Source: Sporobolomyces roseus (Eukaryota > Basidiomycota > Microbotryomycetes > Sporidiobolales > Sporidiobolaceae). From it: 64,000 bases of DNA. This document shows positions 35,638 through 47,280 of the stretch, one piece after another. Below the pieces are notes generated by a model that worked only from the letters and a program-made list of their open reading frames with translations, searched no databases and was not told the origin of the DNA. The number at the start of each line of letters is the position of its first letter. The first letter of the stretch is position 1. The position numbers and the translations under genes were made by a program. The DNA lies in contig JADILM010000001.1 in the NCBI GenBank assembly GCA_016617785.1, positions 3,782,001-3,846,000 of the forward strand, in the 5' to 3' direction.

Positions 35638-38523
35638 ATGGCTCGCGCTAGGAGATCTACAGCTCTCAAGGTCAAAAGCTATGCACAGGAGAGTGGCTCA
35701 GAGGGAGAGGAAGAGGAGGAAGAGATGCAAGTTGAATCATCAGAGTTTGAGGAAACTGCTAGTACTGGATCAAGGAGGAGTGTGAGGATGGATGAGGATA
35801 CCTATGTAGAGGATGCTGAAGGTAAGTCGTGCTCTCCCTCTCCCTCTCCCTCTTCCTCTTCTCTTTGTTGAAACCCCACTCGGATCCCTCTCTGTCGCTC
35901 TCCCTCTATAGAAGAGTTCATTCCAGAAGAGAAGCAGAAGAGTAAGAGCAAAGGTAAAGGGAAAGCAGTAACGAGGGGAAGAGCTGGAAAGTTACAATCA
36001 ATGGTGAATCTCCCAATCGATGTTTGGTTCTCAAGTTCGTTTCCCTCCCTCTCCCCTCTTCCCTCCTTCTCCCAAGTGACTCACACTTCTGGGGTCGACA
36101 GTCGCCGAAGATCTGGACCCTCTCTCACTCTTGAATCTGGGAAGAGCGAACAAAATGATGAGGTCCTTGTTCGCTTCGAAAACTCGTTCGAAAGGGTTAT
36201 GGAACATTGTCAAACGTTCAGTCCACTTGCCCGAACTCGAATCGAACGACATCAACGATTTACAACTCACGAGTCTCATCTGGGAACGCAATTGTCATGT
36301 ATGTGAGAAACCTCGAGCTATTCTCGTCGATTATTGTCTTCGCAAGAGATGGTGTAAAGTGAGTTTGACTCTCTTCGTGTCACTTGGTCTTGGCACTGAT
36401 CATTCGCACTTCCATAGCTGTGTCGTTCGAAGAAGTGAGTCCCCTGAGCTGCTCTCCCCTCCCAAGATCGTTCACTCACGTCTTCTCTCATTCTCTCCGA
36501 TAGCCTTGTTCTCGCAACTCGTCTTCGCACTCAGATCAAATCTTGCGTCACCAGCTTGCCAGATCTCTCGCTCTACACCCATCAAGGACCTACGAACCAC
36601 AACTGGAATCGAAAACGTGAGTCTCGTTCTTTTTTCGAACCTGCAGCTCAAACCTCATCCGTTTCTCCTCCTCTCAAACTAGGCTATCACTACAAAGCAG
36701 AAGCGATCGAAGTCAACGACAAGGTCATCGAGTTGCGAAGAGAAGTTGCAGAAGCGAAAGGGAAGACATCGATGGCGGCAGCTCAGGAAGAACTCGACGC
36801 TTACTTGGTCGAAAGGAAAGCTCTCGTCCAAAATGCATTTCAGGTTAGTAGTTCTTTTCTCAACTCTCTATCGTCTGTGAGCTGATCGAGTCTCTCGAAC
36901 GGTGCAGGATGGAACGAAACTCGCATTGTGGGAACGTTCTTCAGCTGCTGATCGCAAAGATCAAGATGCTGCTGCTCGTCAAGCTCGCACTGCAGCGTGT
37001 GTTCACTGTTTCTCTACTCTCATATCTCCATCCGTTGACTGACTCTCGATTGGAAACGGAGCAGAATCAAAGCGAAACTAGTCGAACTCGGATATGATGA
37101 CAGAGAGTGAGTCTTTCTTTCGTCGAGACCTAGTCAACGATCGCTCATCCGTCGCTCCGACTCGTAGTATCGCTGATATGTGGAGTGTCCGACATTTACT
37201 TGATCAGCCGACTCCTCTCACTCCGACCAGTTCGTCCTTCTCCGCTCTCGATTCTCACTGTGACTGACTTCTGCTCTCTATCTAGTCTGGAACCGTATCT
37301 CTGCCAAGATCATTGAGGAGGTCGAATCGTCGAAAAGGAACCGGCTCGACAGGGAGGCAGACGATCGAGTAGTTTCTCGTCGAGAGAAACTCGAACCTTT
37401 CTATGAAGCTCTCCGAGACGACGGCAACGACAAGCTGTTCCCTCCCTTCAATCTCTTCCTCAGTATTCCCGCCGTACAGCTATTCTGGAAGGAAGAGGAC
37501 TCGACAATCGACGAAGACATCTGGCACAACTCTCTCGACGAGATCAACTCGCAACTTCTCAAAGTCAAGAGATGGATTCAGCTGGAGTTCGCTCGAAATC
37601 TCATCAAGGCCTACGACGAAGTATCTCACCCTGTATCGGAAGACCTTCGAAAGTCGATTCATTTCCCCGAACCGATTCTTCGAGACTACTCTCGTTTCGG
37701 GAACCACACGACTTCTCTCGACATCGACGATCCCTCTACCATCTCTCCGAATGATCTCGATACTCTCCTCTCTCGCTTCACTGCCAAGTTCAAATCGACT
37801 ACTCCCCGTCAAACTCCCCTCGATTGGCTTTCATACTATTCTTCGAACCGTGTATCTGTCATCCACGGTTTGCGCAACGCTGTTCCAGAGAAATGGCTAC
37901 AAACTCAAGTACGAATTCTGAAGGAAACTGGTCTGCAAGATTCGAAAGAGACGATTGAAGAGTTGGAGATATTAGGAGCAAACTTTGATTGTCAAGGATG
38001 TCACGACCACCTCAAATACTCACCGAGTTACTCTTGGCTCAACACGGTTCCTGTCGTCAAACCTTCGAAAACAACTGAGATGACTTGGAGTGAGATGGTG
38101 AGTGAAGGATATCAACCTCGCTCACGAAAAGTCAGCATGCTGACTCTCCCTCACTTTTCGTAGACTCGACACGCTTTCGAATACCATTCCGACGGTTTCA
38201 ACACGAGCTACTATACAGTGCCTACGATTCGCTACGCAAAAGCCGCAAGCCAGAAGGCTATCTCGACAGTCGATCGACTCGTCGCAGAATCGGAGAATCA
38301 AGCTCGAGAGCCACAGGAGGACGATGAACTTGACGCTTGCAACCAGTACGAGCAAGACCTAGTCGATGCGTTGGTCGACATCCACGAACCTTCACCCAAT
38401 CAATCCGATATCGACGCACTCATTGTTGCGGACGAAAAAGAGAATCGAATCGAAGATGCTTCTGAAGAAGATGAGGAAGTGGAAGATCTGCTTGAGACTC
38501 ATGGTGTAGGAGTTAGTGCTTGA
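35638..38523 (+). CDS. F-box-like protein with Cys-rich motif
   Basis: The N-terminus is acidic with a Lys/Gly stretch (KQKSKSKGKGKAV). An F-box-like segment follows at about residues 110-160: LPIDVWFSIAEDLDPLSLLNLGRAN, interrupted by an intron after WFS. Just after it comes CHVCEK...DYCLRKRWCKLC, a Cys pattern often seen behind the F-box in basidiomycete F-box families; a zinc site is likely. The remaining 500 residues are charged helices with another CxxC (DCQGCHDHL) and an acidic end (stop 38521-38523). F-box proteins recruit substrates to SCF ubiquitin ligases via Skp1; no substrate-binding repeat is recognisable. An intron at about 35822-35910 holds a CTCCCT microsatellite. Confidence 0.7.
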
Positions 38524-39260
38524 AAGGCTTGACGAAGAGTGAGTGGCCCGCTCTACTTCGAGACCTTTCGCCGCTAACAACTCGTTTCGTTTCTCACAGA
38601 GTATGAACAGAGAATGAACGCTTGATACCCACAAACGAACCGCTTTCAATTCCCCCTCTCCTCTCTCAGCACTACATTTCCTTACGATGTGCAATTCCGC
38701 TACAACGACATTCCTCCTTTCGACCTGATCACGACAACTCAGAGGATATCTCGACGAGTTGAGCTCGTGCTCGCGAGCTCAGCCGACAAATGGAAGCTCC
38801 TGTCTGACGTATACATAAGTGCTGTTTGGGTGAAGGCCACTGCCAGGGTCAAATCGTGTTCTTTCCGTCGACGAATCTCTGAATACACAAGTCTTCCGAC
38901 GAGAGCTTAGCTGACCTGTGCCGTCCATGCTTGATTCAGCTGAGAGAGTGTCGGTCTAGTATCTGTTAGATCGTTGAACAGAAAGAACGCTCTTGTCAAA
39001 CTAATTGTAGAGGACTGCTAGAGGACGCCCGAAGATCTGAGAATCTGCGAAGAGCTGTGTTTGGCCATTTTCACGTTGATCCTCGGCTCAGAAGCGCATA
39101 CATAGGAGCTTGTTGAGTATCTAACCCTTCAAGGAGGTGCTCATCCACTCCCGAAGCGAGTCTGAAGCAGTCAAGCTATTGCGAGATCAAATTCGAAGAA
39201 TGTGCGAGGAGAGTGAGAATCGATCCGATGAAGTCGATACTGCCTGTCAGCGTTGCGTAC
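38524..39260. other. intergenic, no gene seen
   Basis: About 740 nt downstream of the F-box gene, ending where homology with the right edge of the window begins. No coding evidence. Its right border is the left breakpoint of duplicated copy A. Confidence 0.4.
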
Positions 39261-40829
39261 AGAGCTATTGACAGCTCCTGGTAGTATTCAGTAGAAGCGA
39301 GTGAGGGGTAGAAGTGAGAGAGGTTCATTCAAACTCTTTCCCTCTCTCGATTCATTCAACTCGTCAACAAACTCCTGTAAAGCTCTCTTATATGTTGTAT
39401 CACCTAATATAGTATATCAGTAATCGACTAGACGAATCTCCTACTTCTTCAACCTCAACCTCGATCACTCAACTTTGATGCTTCCTCTCCCTTCTTCCAC
39501 ACACTCTCAATCGAACTCTTCAAAGCTCCATTCATCTTTACCACTCCCAATACGCCGACTGCTCGCTCTCCCCCTCTTCCTCCGACTAAGACAACAGTTC
39601 CAACTTTATCCTCGTCGAATCCAATTCTCTCTCCTTTCCTTCCTCCTCTTCCTCCTCTACCTCATTCTACGACCAAGCAAGACAACCACGAGACACTCAC
39701 CGTTAGCCTGGGGTACTCATCCGGATGCAGTGAGGAATTGGGGAGATCATGTTGGATTAGGAAATGCGAGAGAGAAGATCCTCGCATCGACATCGAAGAA
39801 CTATGGGGATATCACAGATCGATTGTACCCTGATGGACTCGAGGGATGGCTGTATCGGAAGAGGAGGAGTCGATGGGAAGTTGAGAAAGGAGTCGAGGCG
39901 ATGAGTTTAGAAGTTACAACGACGTCGAAGGGAAAGCGAGGCAAGGCTCAGGTTGGAACGGGGGTACTGGGAGGTGGAAGTCTCGAATGGAGTAGCGGGA
40001 TTGTAGGAAGTGGAGCTTATTTGGGTCAGGTCGATATGAGAAAGGATACAGATATTTCAATCGACGATCCTATCTTCTCGAAACGGACACTCGCGGAGGA
40101 AGCGACTCAGCGTCAGTCAAGAGTGCTACAAGAGCATATCTTGGAGAATGCATGGGTGTACTTGGATGAAGAAGATCGAATCAATACGGAGAAACTGTTG
40201 CAAGAAGCAAAGGAGAAGGATTTCATTGACAAGCTCCCATTGCGGGATCGAGTGAGAGGTGATGAAGAGGGTATGAGGAAAGCTAGTGAAGGATGGGCGA
40301 GAGTTTATGGGAGTATGGTGAATGAATGGGGGAAGAGTGCGTTGGAGGTACAGGTTGAGAAATTGGTTCGAAGGATCCCGGTCGTCGTCTTCTCGAAAAC
40401 TACTTGCGAGTGAGTCGAACCTATTCCTTATTTGGCGGCGATATGCAGGATGCTCGCTGACGCTGCTCAAACCTTCTCCTCGACAGATATTCTAGAAAAG
40501 CAAAGGAACTGTTAGATTCGATGAAACTCGTACCTAGACCTCATATTATAGAAATAGATCAACGCCGTACGTACCTGCCTTTCGCTTGGCCTCTCCGTAT
40601 CTCTGCGCTTCTGCCCAGATCCTCGCTTCCTGTTCATCTCCACAGAGCTGACACTAGTCCTCTATTTCGCAGCTGATGCCAAATCGTTACAAGCCCTACT
40701 CAAGCGCAAGACTCTTCATTCCACATTTCCAAACATCGTCGTAGGCTCCAGAAGTATCGGAGGATTGAATGATCTGGAGAGACTGATAGAGAATGGAGAA
40801 TTTACGAAGATGTTGGACGAGCTAGGGGT
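39261..40829 (+). repeat. duplicated segment copy A (inverted partner at 62405-63970)
   Basis: A 1.57-kb stretch matching the reverse complement of 62405-63970 over promoter, both introns and all exons of the glutaredoxin gene. Homology starts at AGAGCTATTGACA and stops about 19 nt before the stop codon, in the last exon. Outside these points the two loci show no similarity by eye. Confidence 0.92.
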
Positions 40830-40848
40830 CAGGTGGAATACGAACTGA
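39478..40848 (+). CDS. membrane-anchored monothiol glutaredoxin, copy A
   Basis: Predicted 395-aa single-pass protein. Three exons (39478-40409, 40487-40566, 40673-40848) join in frame. A TM segment lies at about residues 50-65 (SLLSFLLFLLYLILR) after a basic N-terminus, implying a type II topology with the C-terminus in the ER/Golgi lumen, as in yeast Grx6 and Grx7. A long middle region of about 220 residues is fungal-specific. The C-terminal thioredoxin-like glutaredoxin domain has VVVFSKTTCEYSRKAKELL (active site Cys310 in C-E-Y-S, monothiol), TFPNIVVGSRSIGG (the TVPxxF/V cis-Pro block) and GGLNDLERL. Grx6/7-type enzymes handle glutathione mixed disulfides in the secretory pathway. A second copy lies at the right edge. 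Confidence 0.88.
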
Positions 40849-41056
40849 GCTCATGCAACATAGCTCCCAGAGCGTGCGTTCGCTTCGAACTCCCGCACTT
40901 ACTACAAGTTGCTGGAAGTCTCACTCATACCGTAACCCACTTTCGCCCGACAGGAGAGTCTCTTTCTAAACCCGAGTCCGCTCAATTCCAACGCTTTCTT
41001 GCTCCCCTTCCTCCCTCTCTCTTCCTCTCTCTCTTCACACTCTACATCACGACGTC

Positions 41057-42423
41057 ATGTCAACTCTGCGTGCAAGTTGGCCGTCTGATACTTTGATGAG
41101 GGATGACATCGAAGGCTTTGCATGTCGAGCTGTCAAATTTGTTCGAGCGGTACAAACGCTAGGGGAACACATGGATCGTAAGATGGAAGTAGTTATCTGT
41201 GGTGAGTCCTCCTCTCCTTCCTTGTTCTATCGCGTTCTCCTGCTAACGAAAGAAGCTCGTCAGGTAATCCCGCGATTGCACTCTGGTTGAAAGCCATCGA
41301 GGCCGCTGCATCTCATGGTGGGGTGATTCCGAAAGATGTGGTTCAATTCAGGGAGAGCATCAAAGGCTGGCTGAGGAAGAAATATGATGCGACTAGAGCG
41401 GTAAGTCCACTCCGATCAAAGCTGGAGTGTGACTTTCGCTAACTCGGGGGAATTTGTGCAGCCTATCCCTGTCTTCATCCGAGGCTGCGAAGAGCTCGAG
41501 CACAGTGAGAGGAAGGTCGTATTGGAGAACCTCTTCGGTCCAGGTTCGTCTCCTTGTCTCCTTCGTGATCTCTGCCGACTTGATATTCGCAAGCTAACAA
41601 ACTCGGTGATTCATTCAGATCACGAGAAAGGCTGCATTTTCGCAGGTGCCAGCTTCCACGTCACGTTCAGGGAATCAGGCGAAGGCAACAGACCCGCTAC
41701 TCGATTGAGACTGCCCAAGACCGAGATCTTCGAAACGATCCTCCCGTCCGGAAAAGTTCTCGTCGACGATCCTACTCGTCTAGTCTTATGCGTCGTCACG
41801 TGGTTGATGGCGGAACACAAACTCTTGCCTGCCTTTCAAAGACTCCAAGAAGATCCCGAGGCTCAACGGGCTTTGGAGTTCGAATTCTACAACGGTCCAC
41901 TCTGGATCGATCTCATCGTCTTATCGCACCTCTTCCAGCTCTTGCGACACCACGACACGCAGGTTCACCCGGCTTTGTGGACGCAAGCACCTTTCCGAGA
42001 AAGAGAATGGGATGCAACGATCGACATTCTCCCCGGAATGAACAACGAAAGGAAGAGAGGAATGCAGGACTGGATGAAGCAAGCTGTGGTCAACGTTCAG
42101 AAATGGCAGCACAGGGAACGCAAAAAGGGTTTGAGATTGGATTCAGCAGACAAGCTTCTACAAGCTTTGGAGTACTTCACTCCCTTCTTCGAGAAGTATA
42201 GCGGGGAGTATCGCGTAGGTCTCTCCAGTACAGACTGTCGACACTCTTGCTGCATTGCCGCTGACCAGCTTGCACAAATCAGGACGATCCGAACCCAACT
42301 CTCCCAACCGACGACAATTACCATTATCCCTCGTACCCTCGCAATCCTCACCAGCCCGTAGCCCGCGCAGCTCCAGCATGTCATCCTTTCACTCCCGAGC
42401 ATATCTCTGCGATGTTACGATGA
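41057..42423 (+). CDS. conserved-looking protein of unknown function (366 aa)
   Basis: I do not recognise it. Five exons (41057-41201, 41264-41400, 41462-41543, 41619-42214, 42283-42423) sum to 367 codons, which supports the model. Visible features: N-terminal helix-rich region, GWLRKKYDATRA, a central block with LWIDLIVLSHLFQLLRHHD, a basic helix (HRERKKGLRLDSADKLLQALEYF) and a Pro/His-rich tail. There is no signal peptide or TM segment. It is soluble and probably cytosolic or nuclear. It lies 208 nt after the glutaredoxin stop, outside the duplicated segment, so it was not copied with it. Confidence 0.6.
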
Positions 42424-42910
42424 AGCCTAGCTCCGTTTCTTCTCTAGTCCGTTCCCGTTTTTCAGGGTAGTGGAATCAGTACCTTTCTTTGTCACGTTCT
42501 CAGCTGATTGCTACGTTTCCGCCCGACTCGCAAGCTCTGATTGAGATTCGCCCTTGTTCGACTGCAAGTATTCGAGAGACAAGAGACCGAGAGTGTGCAC
42601 TGACCTCTCCGTTTCGACTGAACAGGGCAAAGCAGAGAGTAAGGAGACACTGATTGCACTCGTTTACTTTGCACAAAGAGTCTAAGCAGAAAGTGGATAT
42701 CAAGATCGTAACGAACGAGAGGACAACGACGAGAGAAGGGGATATCAAAACGGTTTTTGGGAGGAAACAAATAAACGAAGTAAGTATGCGAGTACAAATA
42801 GGAACAGAAGAGATCGATTCAGCGAAGACAGGTGGATATAAGAATCTATGCGAAGGAAGGCGAAGAAGGAAAGGCGGGGAGGGAAGAGATTATTGAAAGA
42901 GGAGTTCTGA
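42424..42910. other. convergent 3' intergenic region
   Basis: About 490 nt between the stops of the 41-kb gene (+) and EDC4 (-). No coding evidence. A purine-rich stretch on + at 42840-42900 belongs to the EDC4 3' side. Confidence 0.3.
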
Positions 42911-45900
42911 TTAGTGGAGAGAGAACATTGACAACCTCGCTCGAGCGTATTGTTCGACGATCCTGATCTCTCCCGCTCCACGATGATCACCGACAGCCAT
43001 GAGATTTCTGCCTCGAGTGACGAGGTTGTTGAGTACCATGTCGAGGATTCTAGGAATCATCGCGACGAATTCGGGAGGTTGCTGCTCGCAAACAACAATG
43101 GCGGTCAGCTGTGCAGAACGAGAGTACGAGGGAGAAAGTGAAAGCTCACCTGATCATTACAAGCTCCAACAGCTCTCCTCAACCATTCCAACCATTTCTT
43201 CTCGTTTTCGGCGAAACCTCCTTCTCTCGATTTCACCAACTCGCTCAACCTGAACGCGAGGCTCAACGTGACAGCCATCGAGATCGCAGGTTGTCCTGAG
43301 GAAGAAGAGGGGAAGATTCGATCGAGACGTTGAGGAGGAGAGGAATTGAGGAAATGGACGAGAGAAGGGAAAGAAGGAGATTCGGAAGGTTGGAGGAAAG
43401 TTGTGAGGAGGTCTTCGTAGCTAGCCACAGGGGTCTCTGAGCGAGGAATTGGAGGGAGCGTTTCAGGTTGTGAGGCTTGAGGGGAGAGGATGTGGGAGGA
43501 AGCGGCGATAGAGGAAGGCGCTGCTGGAGGAGGAACAGCTCGAGATTGTTGTTGCTGAGACGCGATCATCAATCCCTCCATTCTCTGTAACATCCCTTTG
43601 AGCTCAGCTACCTCTCCTCTCAATCCCCCGACCTCCTTCTCCAGTTCTTCAACCATACCGTTCTGTTCCCTCACTATCTCTTTTCGTACTCCCAACATTT
43701 CCCTCTTCATCTCACTCATGATCTCATCAACTGACTTGTGAAGAGTATGCTTGAAGGAAGGAACCAGGCCGGAGAGGATCAACTGAGTGACGGTTTGCTC
43801 GAGTGCCGGTACTAGAGTCGAGGCGAGCGATCGAGTGAAATCGGGATCGAGAAGGATTGAGGAAACTTCTCGAGGGAGAATCTGAACGCCACGACTTCGA
43901 TTGTCAGCCTCGAAGCTATTCGGACAGGGGAAAGCGAGCTCACCTGTCTGACGGCACTTTCGAGATTCCTCCTCAGTTCGACACCGACGAGGTCCTGAAT
44001 CGCAGGTAGCAACTCGTCTCCCATGAAGCTTTTAGTCGTTGATTCCGTTTCGAAAACAAGTTGCTCTATCGATCTCAACAGTTCTCGTTCCCGGTTCGAG
44101 GTCTCTGCATCAGTCGAAGGGACTGAAGATCGATTCTCATCAGTGACTGGTATCAGCAGCCAAAAGTGAACGAGACACTCACGGCGAGCCACCAATTCCT
44201 TCCTGACGATCCCCTCGACGATAGCCGGTAACCCTCTCTCGACCCTCCTCAATTCCTCGACGATCGTTCCAGCATCCTCCGTCTTCGTCTCGACTTGCGG
44301 TGGAGTCGGCGACAACGAAACCGTCCCTTCTTCCTCGATTGACCCATTAACTGGAGGAGTCGACGAATCCGTTGTTGAAGCGTTCGAATAATTCTTATAA
44401 GTGTTCTGAAAGTTTGATCCTCCAACTTCTTTCTTCTTTGCCAATTTCATATTCTTGATCGCAGCGTTAACGACTGCACCCGATAACTTGATCTCATCTT
44501 CCTTCTTCTCCTCCCTCGGTGTAGCAGGGTTCAAAGCATTCGCAATATCACCTTTCGCAGGTAACTCTTCTTTCTTCTTCATCAGGAGTTCCTCAACTTC
44601 CTGATCCCGCTTCTTGACTTCCTCCTCACTCGTCTCGTTCGATTCTTCTTCAGGGAAAGGGATCGAAGCCCTCCTCATGAATTCCCAACTAACTTCATCG
44701 ACTCGTTCTTCTTCGACGTCAACTCGTTTGTTCACTTTGATCGATCCTTCCAGACTCATCCTGCGTCCAGTAGCGAGGAACTTTTCGAGTTCGGAGAGGG
44801 ATTCTTCTTCGGTCAAGTTCCCGGGGTTTTGGGAAACGGACTGAGTAGAGGCCGATTGGGTGAGGGGAACGGAGAATGGGTTGGAATTGGTGAATTGAGC
44901 TTGAGAGGTCGAGGTCGAGGTAGTGGGAGCAGGAAGAGAGGGGAGGAGGACATGTTGAATCCCTTGAGGGTGATGAATGAGGACTCCTAATTCTTGTTTG
45001 ACTTCGGTCGAGCTCGAGAGGGGAGAAAGTTGAGATCCAAACTTGTACTCATCTGATGAAGATTGCGATTGTTGTTGATGAGGTTTCGAGTCGATTACGA
45101 ACGAGAGGATAGGTTCAGGATGAGGGACTTCGAGAACATGGGAGATTCGAATTGGTCGAGAAGATGGTTTCGATGCTGGATCGGGTCGAGGGAGGGTGAG
45201 GAGGCGAGAGAGAGTGTCCGAGTCTGATCGGAGGTCGGAAGAGAGTTCTTGAGGTAAAGGAGCGAAGGCGAGTTTGAAAGCGAAGATTGAACCTCGGAGG
45301 GACGAGGAAACGAAGAGAGCCGAAGAGGAGTCGTGGTATTGTAGTTGCGAGTAGTGGAATCGGGTATCGTTTTGATCGGGAGGCGATTCGAGCTTGATCG
45401 ATGCGACGGAAGTTGCGAAATGGTCGAACCCGATCAAGTCCACTTGAGTACCTTTTTGCGAACTGATCGCTACGGCTCGAATGACGGGTTTCGATGAGGA
45501 AGACTCGATAGAAGTAAGGAAGGAGATCTCGGAGGGGATGGCTTGAGAAGTGTGAGAGGGTAACGGGCCGTGATGGAGAGGCATGTCGAAAGAGTTTGAC
45601 GAGGTACGATAGATCTTGCATTGCTGAGTAGTAAGGATTGCGAGAAGTGAACCATCAGGAGAGAACGTAACATCTCTTATCGTCTGTGCGCTCTCATGCA
45701 AGATCAGCAATTCCGCTCGAATTCGTTGAGCTTTCGAGAAACTCACGTCGCTCTTATCTCCTTTGATCCACTTCGTTCCTTTCATTTCCTCTACTCGCAT
45801 CTCTACCTTTGCACCTTCCCTCGCCTCTTCGACATTCACCAAACAAACCGATCCTTGATTCGTGACAATCGCAATGATCGGCTCCTTTGGATAATTCGGA

Positions 45901-47109
45901 CAAAATTTCGCCAATACAAACTTGCAATCCGGAATCGTAGGTGGTGAGATCATCAACATTGGTTTAAAGCTGTATCATCCGCACGAAATCGTTCTTGATC
46001 AGCGATACTTTCTTGCTTTCGAAGAAAGAAAGAAGAAAATGTGAGCGGGAGACATACTCTGCATTCTCACTCGATTCAAACCGATCCATTCCCTCCCACA
46101 CTGCAACCCTCCCCATCCCCGCCCCTTCAACTACACACATCGCTCTCCTCCCGCCTTGATTCACACCCTTCGCGAATTCGATCCCTCCCAATTCTACGGA
46201 CCCCTTCTTTCCTTTCCCTTTCTCCTTCCCCATTTCAAACGGATCAACCAATACTCTCTCCCCTGACTCTCGTTCAATTACTCTCACTCTCCCTTTCTTA
46301 ACCGCGTACCCGATCAGATTTGAGCAAATCCCGATCCTTCTTCCTTTTTGATACTCGAGGGATTGGGCTGGAAAAAGAGTGATTGGAGTGAGGGTTGGTG
46401 GGAGGGTCGTGAGGGAATCTGAGTGGGACGAGGGAAGGGGAGAGATAGAGAGTGTTTGAGGTTGGGAAGGGGTGGGTAATGAGGTGGAGGGGATTCGAAG
46501 GCCTTGAGTACTGGAGGAGGAGGAGGGTTTGATTGATGAGTAAGATAAGTATTTAGTTGGGAACGAGGAGGATGTCTGAGGAGGTGGAGAAGAGATCGAG
46601 TTAGGAGAGAGATGTGTTTTTGATTGAGACGGAGTCTGGGGTTTTGAGGGAGATGGACTAGGGGAAGGAGAGGAAGAAGAAGAAGTGGATTGGAAGTTCA
46701 AGTGTTGGGGGATCGAGGAGAGGGGTGAATCGGCATGGAGAGTGGTCGGAGTGGATTTCTTCGAGTTTAGGAGGTCGAAAGGGGAAATGAAATTGAAATT
46801 TGGGGTAGTCGTTGAGGTTGACTCTGGAGCGGAGGGTGTAGAGGGAGGTAAGGAAGGAGCTACTGGAGCAGCGGGAGGAGGTGCAGATGAGTGTGAGGAA
46901 GTGATTGAAGTGATTGAAGTGGGGTTTGGATTGAAACCTTTCAAGATTGATAACAAGGATTGACTCGATACATCTTGTGAAGGAGGTTGTCGAGGTGCAA
47001 TGGGAGTAGAAGGAGTAGTCGAAGGAGAGGGAGCCGACTGATTCGGAGGTTGAGGTGGAATAGGTAATTCTCCTCGCAAGATTGATAACAAGTTGGCTGC
47101 GTCAGACAT
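42911..47109 (-). CDS. EDC4: EDC4/Ge-1 (Pdc1-like) mRNA-decapping scaffold
   Basis: Scaffold of the Dcp1-Dcp2 decapping complex in P-bodies. The start MSDAANLLSILRG (47109) is followed by a Ser/Pro-rich disordered region of about 250 residues. It holds two short leucine motifs: NLLSILRG (residues 6-13) and SLLSILKG (51-58). A WD40-type beta-propeller follows (for example IAIVTNQGSVCLVNVEE, RDVTFSPDGSLLAILTTQQCKIYR). Then comes a long acidic Ser-rich linker, coiled coil (EIMSEMKREMLGVRKEIVREQ) and a C-terminal helical domain ending RARLSMFSLH. This order (disordered, WD40, linker, coiled coil, helical C-terminus) is that of animal EDC4 and fission yeast Pdc1. Six or so introns. The upstream in-frame codons beyond 47109 would run into the divergent promoter, so I chose this ATG. 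Sequence conservation is low; the call rests on architecture. Confidence 0.78.
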
Positions 47110-47280
47110 TGAACAATCTTGAGAGGGTATACACGCAGATATGAGAGGAGAGGTAGAGAGAGAAGGAAGAAAGGGAGTGATCGAGATACTCAGGGGAGCG
47201 AATGCAACTGAGATCAATACTTTAAACTCGACTGCATTCTCTCTCATCTCCACTCCCATCCAACAAGGCTTCCAGTTGGG
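47110..47280. promoter_or_regulatory. compact divergent promoter, EDC4 / SYF1
   Basis: Only 171 nt separate the two start codons, so core elements of both RNA-metabolism genes must overlap here. C/T tracts (on -: 47150-47175) occur, but no TATA box. Confidence 0.5.

Noticed and set aside
39261..40829. Transposon origin of the duplicated glutaredoxin segment
   Set aside because: There are no terminal inverted repeats, target-site duplications or transposase. Introns are kept, so retroposition is also excluded.
47110..47259. N-terminal extension of EDC4 to 47259
   Set aside because: The extension would use nearly all of the 171-nt divergent promoter shared with SYF1 and adds a hydrophobic stretch not expected in a cytosolic scaffold.
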